Origin: Thermoleptolyngbya sichuanensis A183
GTDB taxonomy: Bacteria; Cyanobacteriota; Cyanobacteriia; Elainellales; Elainellaceae
DNA length: 64,000 nt
Direction of reading: 5' to 3'
NCBI RefSeq assembly: GCF_013177315.1
Contig: NZ_CP053661.1
Coordinates: 2,542,001-2,606,000, forward strand
Shown here one piece after another: positions 14,097-21,540 of the stretch (the first letter of the stretch is position 1; every line of letters begins with the position of its first letter). The notes under the pieces are model-generated. The model was not told the DNA's origin. It did not search any database and saw only the letters and a program-made list of their open reading frames with translations. The position numbers and the translations under genes were made by a program.

Positions 14097-15877
14097 TTCT
14101 ATTCCAGCCTGCATCCAACTCATCCTCCGGCTCGTCAGCGTCTCGCGTGTCCGTGCGATCGCCCCTTGCATTCTGGTTGGGCATCAGCCTGCTGTTCACG
14201 CTGTACTACGGCCTGGTGACAATTGCCCATGCCTTTAGCTATCCCTACATTGTGCAGGATGACGTTCGTCAGCATGTCGTCTGGATGCAGCGCTTCACCG
14301 ATCCAGAGCTATTCCCCAACGACTGGATCGCCAACTACTTCCAATCCGTTGCGCCCCTGGGCTTCAAAGCCGTCTTTGCCGCAGCCGCCAAGCTCGGTCT
14401 TCCTGCCCTCACCTTTGTTAAAATCCTGCCGCTGCTGCTCAGTTTGGGCACGACAATCTATCTGTTCTTAATTTTCCTGGAACTGTTTCCCTCACCCTTC
14501 GGCGCATTCCTCAGTACGCTGATCACCGACCAACTGCTCTGGCTCAACGACGACCTCATTTCTGGTACGCCTAGAGCCTTTGTATATCCAATTTTCACCG
14601 CGTTTTTGTATTACCTGCTGCGGCGATCGCTCCTGCTGTGCGTTTTGGCGCTAGGGTTACAGGGACTCTTTTTTCCGCATCTGATGCTGGTGGGCGTGGG
14701 TGTATTGACCGTGGCGCTGGTGAAATGGTGCGGCAACCGGTTCCGCCTGTCCCAAGACCGCCGCGATTACCTGTTTTGGGCCGCGGGGCTGGGCGTGGCG
14801 CTGCTGGTCATTTTGCCCTTCAGTCGGGCGATGGATTCGCTGGGCAATCCCCTCACCTATGACCTGATGCGCTCCATGCCCGAACACGGGCTAATGGGAC
14901 GCAACGAATACTTTGGCGTGCCGCCGCTCAACTTTTGGTTTAACGGGCGCAGCGGCATCCGGCTCCAGTTGTTTCCCTCCCTCAGCTTGGTGGGGCTGGC
15001 GCTGCCGCTGCTGGGGCGATTCCCGCGGGGATCGCTTCGCGAATCGCGCTTTGCCGCCATGCAGCACCTCACGCCCAAGGTGCGGGTGCTGGTGGACGTG
15101 GTGCTGGCCTCGATGGGCTGGTTTGTGCTGGCGCACCTGTTCTTGCCGCGCCTCTACCTGCCCAGCCGCTATAACTACCACAGCTTTCGGATTGTGCTGC
15201 CGCTGAGTGCGGCGATCGTGTTCACCGTGCTGATCAGCCAGTTTTGGCAAACATTTGGCCCCAAGCTGCGCGGCAAAGTGCCCCTGGCAAAGGGCGATCG
15301 CACGCTGATTGGTCTGCTTGGCTGTCTTGCCGCCGTGGTGACGCTCGTGCCGCTCGTACCGCCGTTGATCTATATCCTGCAAAACTGGCAAATCGCCCAA
15401 ACGCCCGCCATCCATCAGTTTTTGGCAGAGCAGCCCAAGTCTGCGCTGGTGGCCTCTTTGGCCGACGAGGCCGACAATGTGCCCGCGTTCGCGCTGCGGT
15501 CTACGCTGGTGGGTCGGGAGTTTGCGCTGGCCTATCACCCCGACTATTACCAAGAGATTCAAAATAGAGCGATCGCCCTGTTGCAGTTGCAATACAGCCC
15601 CAATCTACAAACCGTTCAGCAAGTTATTCAAAACTACGGCATTGACTGGATCTGGATTGAAGATGCCGCCTTCCAACCCGAATACCTGCGCCAGAAAGAT
15701 TGGCTGGTGCATAGCTCCTTCAAATCTGCGGTAGACGAGGCGATCGCCACGCTAGAACAGGGCGAAACTCCGGCCATTGTTCCTTTGCTCGACCGCTGCA
15801 CCGCCGTCCGCGCTGGGCGATCGCGCCTGATCGATGCAGCCTGCGTTGATGTCCGAGAAACTGCCGTTCAACGGTAG
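14093..15877 (+). CDS. Polytopic membrane protein, GT-C glycosyltransferase-like
   Basis: A 594-residue integral membrane protein with about ten hydrophobic segments (for example near residues 24-45, 105-130 and 175-205). After the first helix comes QDDVRQHVVWMQRF, an acidic pair in the first outside loop as in GT-C transferases, which use lipid-linked sugars. The C-terminal 130 residues look soluble. No family was firmly recognised. Residues 308-319 (GRFPRGSLRES) are encoded by an in-frame palindromic repeat. The start overlaps the SDR stop (ATGA), making this the last gene of the operon. Glycosylation of the synthase product at the membrane is a hypothesis. Confidence 0.7.
   Translation: MILFQPASNSSSGSSASRVSVRSPLAFWLGISLLFTLYYGLVTIAHAFSYPYIVQDDVRQHVVWMQRFTDPELFPNDWIANYFQSVAPLGFKAVFAAAAKLGLPALTFVKILPLLLSLGTTIYLFLIFLELFPSPFGAFLSTLITDQLLWLNDDLISGTPRAFVYPIFTAFLYYLLRRSLLLCVLALGLQGLFFPHLMLVGVGVLTVALVKWCGNRFRLSQDRRDYLFWAAGLGVALLVILPFSRAMDSLGNPLTYDLMRSMPEHGLMGRNEYFGVPPLNFWFNGRSGIRLQLFPSLSLVGLALPLLGRFPRGSLRESRFAAMQHLTPKVRVLVDVVLASMGWFVLAHLFLPRLYLPSRYNYHSFRIVLPLSAAIVFTVLISQFWQTFGPKLRGKVPLAKGDRTLIGLLGCLAAVVTLVPLVPPLIYILQNWQIAQTPAIHQFLAEQPKSALVASLADEADNVPAFALRSTLVGREFALAYHPDYYQEIQNRAIALLQLQYSPNLQTVQQVIQNYGIDWIWIEDAAFQPEYLRQKDWLVHSSFKSAVDEAIATLEQGETPAIVPLLDRCTAVRAGRSRLIDAACVDVRETAVQR
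15015..15048 (+). repeat. Intragenic palindrome in the GT-C-like gene
   Basis: Begins GGCGATTCCCGCGG and ends GATCGCTTCGCGAATCGC. It encodes GRFPRGSLRES in a loop between membrane segments. Confidence 0.8.
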
Positions 15878-15955
15878 CGGCTTACCCCACAGCGCCCAGA
15901 GGATCAACGTTTACCGGAATCTGAGAGCGAAGATTCTGCGTTGACGGTTCAAGGT

Positions 15956-15990
15956 TAAGCCTGCTCAAAATTCAGCCTACTCAAAATGAA
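15956..15990. repeat. Short tandem repeat AGCCTRCTCAAAAT
   Basis: Two and a half copies of a 14-mer in the 214-base spacer after the GT-C-like gene. Nothing else is recognisable there. Confidence 0.6.
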
Positions 15991-16091
15991 GCCTGCGGTT
16001 GCGTAAAAGTTATGCCTTGGGTCGATAAGTGTTTGGAGCGTACAAGCTAATTCGCTCCACCAAGCTTCCCTGATGATCAAGGTGCAGACTC

Positions 16092-16469
16092 ATGAAAAAA
16101 ACACTGATTACCCTCGCAATTTCCCTAATTTCATTACTGGGGCCACTGAATATGACAGCAACCGCTCAAGTTGTGATCAATGGTCAATTGGTGCAAGGTC
16201 AAGAACTGGCACTACTGGAATATCTGATGGGTACTCGTATTCCAGCAGGACGCTATTGGCTAGATCAAAACGGAAACTGGGGTTATGAAGGCAATCCAGT
16301 AATTCAGGGCAATATCTTTGCATCACAGTATGGCAATCCTCAACCAAGCAACAGCAACCGCAGCGGCTCATCGACCCATTACGATCCAAGTGATGGCTCT
16401 TATATGATTCGTGGATCGAACGGTTGCACAATTGTCAGTACACCGTCTGGATCAATTTCTAGCTGTTGA
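16092..16469 (+). CDS. Small secreted protein of unknown function
   Basis: A 125-residue protein with a clear signal peptide (MKKTLITLAISLISLLG, probable cleavage after TATAQ) and a mature part rich in Gly, Ser, Asn and Tyr. The segment AGRYWLDQNGNWGYEGNP is its most distinctive stretch. Two cysteines near the C-terminus (NGCTIVSTPSGSISSC) could form a disulphide. AAGGTG seven bases before the ATG is a plausible ribosome site. The gene appears less GC-rich than its neighbours. No family was recognised; an exported surface or matrix protein is the most that can be said. Confidence 0.75.
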   Translation: MKKTLITLAISLISLLGPLNMTATAQVVINGQLVQGQELALLEYLMGTRIPAGRYWLDQNGNWGYEGNPVIQGNIFASQYGNPQPSNSNRSGSSTHYDPSDGSYMIRGSNGCTIVSTPSGSISSC

Positions 16470-16712
16470 TTTGACCTTAAAACGAAAGTTTTTGAAATAA
16501 ATTAGCCAGTGGTAGGGTAAATCCGGGAAGCACCTCTTGCTCTTTCTGCAACGTCAGTGGGTTTGCGATGTCATAGCAAAGTAAAGAGACATAATTGAAG
16601 AAACTGAAGAAACAGCTGAAGTTCTTGTAGAACCCGTGGCGATCGCGCCGACAGCAGATCTTCTATGCTAATCGCAGGCTGGCACTTCAGCGGACTGCGG
16701 AGAGGTGGCGAT
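16470..16712. other. Spacer upstream of the NB-ARC gene
   Basis: A 243-base gap. It contains GAAGAAACTGAAGAAACAGCTGAAG-type short repetition around 16595-16620, and no gene I can support. Confidence 0.4.
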
Positions 16713-19190
16713 ATGGCACTGCGGACGGTGACGACGGAAAAAGCCAAAATTACGGAACTCATCGCCGTAGCCGATCGGCTGGTGGGCGATCGCCTGCATC
16801 AGTCCCTCACCGATGTCGATAAGATCGTGCTGGAGCAAGCGCTGCGGGGCAGCAAGCTCAAGGATATTCAGGTGGTGGGCTACTCCCAGGGCACCGTCGA
16901 GCGAGTGTTTGCGCCGCGTCTGTGGAAGCTACTGTCGCAAGCCTGTTCACAAAAAGTCGGCATCAAAAATCTGCGGCTGATCTTGGAAGACTATAGCCAG
17001 CAGGCTCAGCCAAACACTCTGTCTATTGGCTCAGATTTTTCAGAAAACGCACTCGATCGGGCCGATGAGGCTGCGACTTTAGCGCCGCAGGATTTGCCCA
17101 ATGGGATTGATTTGGAGGGGCGATTCCCGCAGGGATCGCTTCGCGAATCGCCCGCTCAGCGGTTTATTGCTCAGCCGTTTATTTTAGAGAACCTGCCCGC
17201 GCCCACCAGCACGGCCTTTATTGGGCGTGAGGCAGAGATTGAGCGCCTGCTGCACCTCCTCTCGCCCGACCACGCCGCCCATTTGATCAGCATTGCGGGC
17301 ATTGGCGGCGTGGGCAAAACCTCGCTGGCGGTAGAGTGTGCGCGGCGCTGTTTGGCGGCCAGTCGCAACCCCCAGACCTATCCAAATGTCCCCACCTTCA
17401 ATGCGCTGATTTTTGTATCGGCCAAGCTGTGCTATCTGCAATCCTTTGGGCTGCTGCAACGCTTTGACCCGATGCGATCGCTCCAAGACATTTTGCAGCA
17501 AATCGCCGACGTGCTGGGCGAAACGGAACTCGCCGGAGCCAGCCTGAATGAGCAGATTCACATGATTCGGCGATCGCTGCACGGCAGTTCCTCAGCGAGC
17601 CACGCACCACGCCGGACGCTGCTGATCATCGACAATCTGGAAACGATGGAAAATCCGCAGATGGTGCTGAGTTTCCTCCACGATCTGCCGCCATCGGTCA
17701 AAAGCTTGGTGACCACCCGCGAACAGTCGGTCTTCGTCCCTGTGCGGCTGGTGGCAATGCCCACCGACGAGGCGCTGAGCCTGATTCAGCATGAAGCCCA
17801 GGAAAAGGGCGTGGCGCTGAACCCCACGGAACGGCGGGCCCTGCTGCGGGCCACAGGCGGCCTACCCGTAGCCATACACTACGCCATCGGGCAGCTTGCC
17901 AACGACTTTGACCTAGCGACGGTGTTGCAGGGCATGTCGAACCCGACGGGCGACGTGGCCCGCTTTTGCTTTGAGACAACGGTGAACGGTTTGCGCGGCC
18001 AGCCGTCTCATCACCTGCTGATGGCGCTGGCCATGTTTCCGACCCCGGTCTTGCGCGAAACCCTGTTTCAGGTGGCGGATGTGGCGACCTCGCCCGATGC
18101 GCTGCAAGGAGCGCTGTCGCAGCTTTGTCAACTCTCGCTGGTAAATCAGCAGGACAATCGCTACGGAATGCTGCCTCTGACGCAAGAATACGCCCTGGCA
18201 GAGCTAAAGGCGCATCCCGACTTTGCCCAGGTAGCGCGGCAGCGGTGGGTCGCCTGGGCGCTTCATTTTTCTGAACCCTATGCCAACCAGGAAGTAAAAA
18301 CCTGGCACTCGTCGTTTGACGGACTGCAAGAGGAATGGCAAAACCTGCGGGCGATCGCCGATTTTTGTATGACCGAGGGCTGGTATGACGAACTGCTCCA
18401 GATCTGGAACAACGTCAAGGCTTATACCTACAGCATGGGGCGGCGCAAGGGACGGACAGACTATTGGGGCGATCGCCTGCGGTGGACAGAATGGCTGATT
18501 GCTCAGGCCACCCAGCGCAGCCAGTGGCGCACCCTGGCAGAGGTAATGCTCGACCGTGCCTGGACGCTGACCGCCACCCGCAAGCCCAGGGCGCTAGAAG
18601 AAGCCGAGCAGCTATTCGAGCAAATTCAAACCCTGCGCGACTATCAAGACCAGCCGTTCCAGACCGAATGGGCGAAAAAAATGTCTGTCCTGCGAACCCA
18701 GCAGCAGCAGTTTGACGAGGCCCATCAGTTGCTAGACGAAGCAGAGGCCCTGCTCAACCCGGCCGACTGGCCCGCCGGAAAGTATGCCCGCCAGCGGGTG
18801 CAGCTTCTTTACTATCGAGGCATGACCTATTTCAAAGCCGGCCAGATTGCCGCCGCCAAGCAGGTCTTTGAAACCGCCCGCGCCCAGGCCCACGAGGTCG
18901 GCTGGGAACGGGCCGTGCGGATGACGGAAAACTGGCTGGCCGACATCGCCGTGCGCGAGGGCAAACTCGACGAGTCGGAGCAGCTTTTGGTCGAAGGGCT
19001 GCGGATTGCAGAGCAACAGGACGACCCGACCCGCAGCGCCTATGTGAAACGCTCCTTTGCCGAACTGGTGCAGGCGCGGGGCAACCCCTCCGAAGCGCAA
19101 CGCTGGGCGCGGGAAGCCCTAGCGCTGTTTGAACAGCTTGGAATGCCCTACGAAGCCGAAGAAACCCAGGCATTTTTGAATGGCTTGTAG
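16713..19190 (+). CDS. vMAP N-HTH NB-ARC ATPase with TPR-like C-terminus (STAND family)
   Basis: About 825 residues. Residues 1-95 match the helix-turn-helix domain at the N-terminus of vWA-MoxR-associated proteins (LTDVDKIVLEQALRGSKLKD, then YSQGTVERV). The NB-ARC ATPase begins with FIGREAEIERLL; its P-loop GIGGVGKTSL is near 200 and Walker B LLIIDNLE near 303. From about 560 to the end are TPR-like helices. STAND ATPases are molecular switches that assemble after sensing a ligand. Many act in regulation or phage defence, and this protein's trigger is unknown. The start at MALRTV is preceded by GAGAGGTGG; a frame 16 codons longer has no better site. Residues 136-147 come from an in-frame palindrome between the HTH and ATPase. 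The stop codon TAG overlaps the first base pairs of MITE copy B. Confidence 0.88.
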   Translation: MALRTVTTEKAKITELIAVADRLVGDRLHQSLTDVDKIVLEQALRGSKLKDIQVVGYSQGTVERVFAPRLWKLLSQACSQKVGIKNLRLILEDYSQQAQPNTLSIGSDFSENALDRADEAATLAPQDLPNGIDLEGRFPQGSLRESPAQRFIAQPFILENLPAPTSTAFIGREAEIERLLHLLSPDHAAHLISIAGIGGVGKTSLAVECARRCLAASRNPQTYPNVPTFNALIFVSAKLCYLQSFGLLQRFDPMRSLQDILQQIADVLGETELAGASLNEQIHMIRRSLHGSSSASHAPRRTLLIIDNLETMENPQMVLSFLHDLPPSVKSLVTTREQSVFVPVRLVAMPTDEALSLIQHEAQEKGVALNPTERRALLRATGGLPVAIHYAIGQLANDFDLATVLQGMSNPTGDVARFCFETTVNGLRGQPSHHLLMALAMFPTPVLRETLFQVADVATSPDALQGALSQLCQLSLVNQQDNRYGMLPLTQEYALAELKAHPDFAQVARQRWVAWALHFSEPYANQEVKTWHSSFDGLQEEWQNLRAIADFCMTEGWYDELLQIWNNVKAYTYSMGRRKGRTDYWGDRLRWTEWLIAQATQRSQWRTLAEVMLDRAWTLTATRKPRALEEAEQLFEQIQTLRDYQDQPFQTEWAKKMSVLRTQQQQFDEAHQLLDEAEALLNPADWPAGKYARQRVQLLYYRGMTYFKAGQIAAAKQVFETARAQAHEVGWERAVRMTENWLADIAVREGKLDESEQLLVEGLRIAEQQDDPTRSAYVKRSFAELVQARGNPSEAQRWAREALALFEQLGMPYEAEETQAFLNGL
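17119..17152 (+). repeat. Intragenic palindrome in the NB-ARC gene
   Basis: The cleanest copy in the window: GGCGATTCCCGCAG followed by GATCGCTTCGCGAATCGCC, with 8-base arms GGCGATTC/GAATCGCC. It encodes GRFPQGSLRESP in the linker between the HTH and NB-ARC domains. Confidence 0.85.
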
Positions 19191-19274
19191 GACTTACGCA
19201 GTTGGACAATTTCTCGCGGGCGCAGCCCGCGAGAAATTGTCCAAAATTCAAAGAGCTTATCGAAAGTGCGTAAG
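19189..19274 (-). mobile_element. MITE-like element, copy B, cut by the IS
   Basis: Begins AGGACTTACGCA and has a perfect inner hairpin whose arms read GGACAATTTCTCGCGGGC and its complement. It stops at GTGCGTAAG, five bases short of the full 91, where the insertion sequence begins. Its first bases form part of the stop codon of the NB-ARC gene. Confidence 0.8.
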
Positions 19275-20589
19275 CTGACTGCCTGACACATCTTTTTATG
19301 CGGACTGCCCGGGTGTCGGCTGGCAGCACAAGGATTGAATTCTAGAAAACCAAATGCGGTCATAATAGTGGGCTTCAGCTTTTTTAGAGGCAAAACAGGG
19401 TTCAGGGTCAACGGTAAATAGGGCAATCAGCTGAAGCAGTGTTCGCCCTTTATTGACGGCACCCTTGAGCCAGCGCAAACCTATGTTGAGATAGCTAATC
19501 CCTCGCCTCCAGTGCGGGTCAACCTGGCAGCGTAGCCCATCGAGTTGCACCGCCATGCCCTGGGTCGTGCCATCAAGGATAGCGATCGCCGCGACCAGAT
19601 AGAGGCGTTCGAGAGCCGGAGCGGAGCGGATGCCGGAAGCTTCTAACTCAAAGACACCAGATTTAGAATCGAGGAAAAGCTCCTCGACTCGAAAGCGGAG
19701 AGCATATTGCCACAGGGTATTGAGGGAGGGAGACTCATCAGTGATGACCGCCCAGGGTTCCTCGACGCCTTTGACATGAGCCAGCACCAAATTGCAGCGC
19801 CAGCGCCCCTCGCTCCAGATTCCCACCCCTTCATAGAGTCGAGCTTCACCTTTGGGAGGCCACAGATAGCCTACCTTAACAGGATGACGGCGCGGACCCT
19901 GCACCACTACGTCACTGGGCAAGCGTAAACAATAGTGCCAGCGACTTTGGCTTAGCCACTCCAGCAGGTCATGGTTAGCAAACCCGCGGTCGGCTAACAC
20001 CATCACATCGGGGTACGACTGCAACAGCCGATGGGCTAACCGCAGCATGGGGAGGTATCGCTTCGTGCTGACGGTGGCACTGGGATGCTCCAAAACCCGC
20101 CACAGCAGCGGCACCGCTCGTCCGCAACAGGTAACCGTCAGGTGAATCCTGCAGTAGCGATTCCACAACACCGTCGTATCGAGCGCCAGGTAAAGCCGCC
20201 GACCTTGCCAGCGATGGATGGCGGCTAGCACCAGCGGCACGTACAGACTTTTGACCCGCACCCGGCGATTGCCTAGGAAGCGCTGCCACCGGCGTTCGGT
20301 GCTTTGCGCCTGACGGGCCCGACTGGGCACATAGGCTTCCCACTGCGGCAGGCTCAACCGACCGCTGCACACCAGGGCCGTCACCATCCACGCCAGCGCT
20401 TTGAGGTGGCGCAGGTCGCGGGCATTACTGGATTGACGCAATAACGACAGCACTTGATCATAGAGGCAGGTGGTGGCTGGCATGATACAGACCCTGAGAT
20501 GACGCAAATTTCAGCGTCTCATGTCAGCTCACCTTTTCCCTCTGTTGACGAGGTCTCAACTCTTTCAACCACTTGTGTCAGGCAGTCAG
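19275..20589 (-). mobile_element. IS4-family insertion sequence
   Basis: A 1315-bp element bounded by perfect 16-bp inverted repeats, CTGACTGCCTGACACA at the left and its complement at the right, with one transposase gene between. No target duplication is seen: the left flank is the tail of a MITE copy and the right flank begins GTCGATCCCCC. This suggests a deletion or rearrangement after insertion. Confidence 0.9.
19296..20483 (-). CDS. IS4-family DDE transposase
   Basis: About 395 residues, intact. First catalytic Asp in LALDTTVLW, second in VMVLADRGFANHDLLEWL. The glutamate lies within YALRFRVEELFLDSK, which fits the IS4 signature Y-2-R-3-E-6-K exactly. I start at the ATG giving MPATTC; the frame is open eight codons further from a TTG. 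It fills the insertion sequence, starting about 106 bases inside the right end. Nothing suggests it is inactive. Confidence 0.92.
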   Translation of the reverse strand: MPATTCLYDQVLSLLRQSSNARDLRHLKALAWMVTALVCSGRLSLPQWEAYVPSRARQAQSTERRWQRFLGNRRVRVKSLYVPLVLAAIHRWQGRRLYLALDTTVLWNRYCRIHLTVTCCGRAVPLLWRVLEHPSATVSTKRYLPMLRLAHRLLQSYPDVMVLADRGFANHDLLEWLSQSRWHYCLRLPSDVVVQGPRRHPVKVGYLWPPKGEARLYEGVGIWSEGRWRCNLVLAHVKGVEEPWAVITDESPSLNTLWQYALRFRVEELFLDSKSGVFELEASGIRSAPALERLYLVAAIAILDGTTQGMAVQLDGLRCQVDPHWRRGISYLNIGLRWLKGAVNKGRTLLQLIALFTVDPEPCFASKKAEAHYYDRIWFSRIQSLCCQPTPGQSA

Positions 20590-20750
20590 GTCGATCCCCC
20601 TAAATCCCCCTTAAAAAGGGGGACTTTAGACTTTCTAGGTCGTTGATTACCCGGAGTCGATCTCCCTGAATCCCCCTTAAAAAGGGGGACTTCCGGATCG
20701 GTTTGGCCCAGTTCCCTCCTTGTTAAGGAGGGCTAGGGGGGATCAAAGGG
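20590..20750. repeat. Cluster of GATCCCCC-type palindromic repeats
   Basis: Two near-copies of GATCCCCCTAAATCCCCC followed by TTAAAAAGGGGGACTT (20591-20625 and 20658-20693), then a related hairpin CCCTCCTTGTTAAGGAGGG ending CTAGGGGGGATC. The outer ends are inverted repeats of each other. This class of dispersed repeat is widespread in cyanobacteria. It directly abuts the right end of the insertion sequence. Confidence 0.75.
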
Positions 20751-20803
20751 CTTTAAAGCACGCCCTAGAGTGAGTGGCAGATTTGCCCCCGATCGCCCGT
20801 CAG

Positions 20804-21289
20804 TTACGTCTTCTCTCCTTCCGATTTCAGCGCCCGATCTAGCACCGTCCTCGCCTGCTCTGCCTGAGCGCGGGCTTCCTGGTAGCGCAGGTTTGCCTGG
20901 GCGTAGGTTTTTAGCACCTTAAAGCCCTCTTTGAGGCTGGCGATTTCTTCTTCGCTGACAACCTCATCGGTGAACAGGGTGTCGATTTGGGCGCGGATCT
21001 TCATCGCCTCGGCCCGGGAGGCCTGCACCCGCAGCTTTAGGGTGGCCAGGTTGCTGAGAACCTGCACGGCCTGAGTGATTGCGTCTTCATCTTCGGTGTT
21101 GGTCAACACAGGCTCCTTGACTTCGATAAACTGATGGGGCCCAAAGCCATCGGAAAGATCCGTGGGCAGGCTGCCGGATTCCATTAGCTCAATGAGCTGA
21201 TCCATCGCTTTGTCGCGGGCTTTGGCGGAGTCCTTGCCGGGAACGGTGAGGATCACGTCGGGGCTTTGGGCGAGCGTATATTGCACCAT
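20804..21289 (-). CDS. Conserved-looking coiled-coil protein of unknown function
   Basis: 161 residues, charged and largely helical. After a short N-terminal strand region (MVQYTLAQSPDVILTVPGKD), most of the protein is predicted helix, including a long C-terminal stretch rich in Ala, Glu, Lys and Arg (AQANLRYQEARAQAEQARTV). There is no signal peptide or membrane segment. I start at MVQYTL; the longer frame upstream has no protein-like features and runs through HIP1-rich spacer. No family was recognised. Confidence 0.7.
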   Translation of the reverse strand: MVQYTLAQSPDVILTVPGKDSAKARDKAMDQLIELMESGSLPTDLSDGFGPHQFIEVKEPVLTNTEDEDAITQAVQVLSNLATLKLRVQASRAEAMKIRAQIDTLFTDEVVSEEEIASLKEGFKVLKTYAQANLRYQEARAQAEQARTVLDRALKSEGEKT

Positions 21290-21540
21290 AGGGCGTTGGG
21301 GGAATGAGTAAAGTACTTTCGTACTAATTTTACTCGATGGACGGTTCGCAGATTGGGTTCGCACCAGGATGGATCTGAGGGGCGATCGCCCTTCTGAAAT
21401 AACCCACAGTCCAGCAGCAAACGCACATGACGAAGCGATCGCCCTTGCACTCCGGCTTGTGGGGTCTGTGAGTTGGGCGATCGCTTCAGAGCGTAGCGCA
21501 AAATTCCCAGAACGGAACAATGTCTCCGCAGGAGCGGCGG
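21290..21540. other. HIP1-rich spacer
   Basis: A 250-base gap between the coiled-coil and RTX genes with several GCGATCGC octamers. No gene or clear hairpin seen. Confidence 0.4.
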
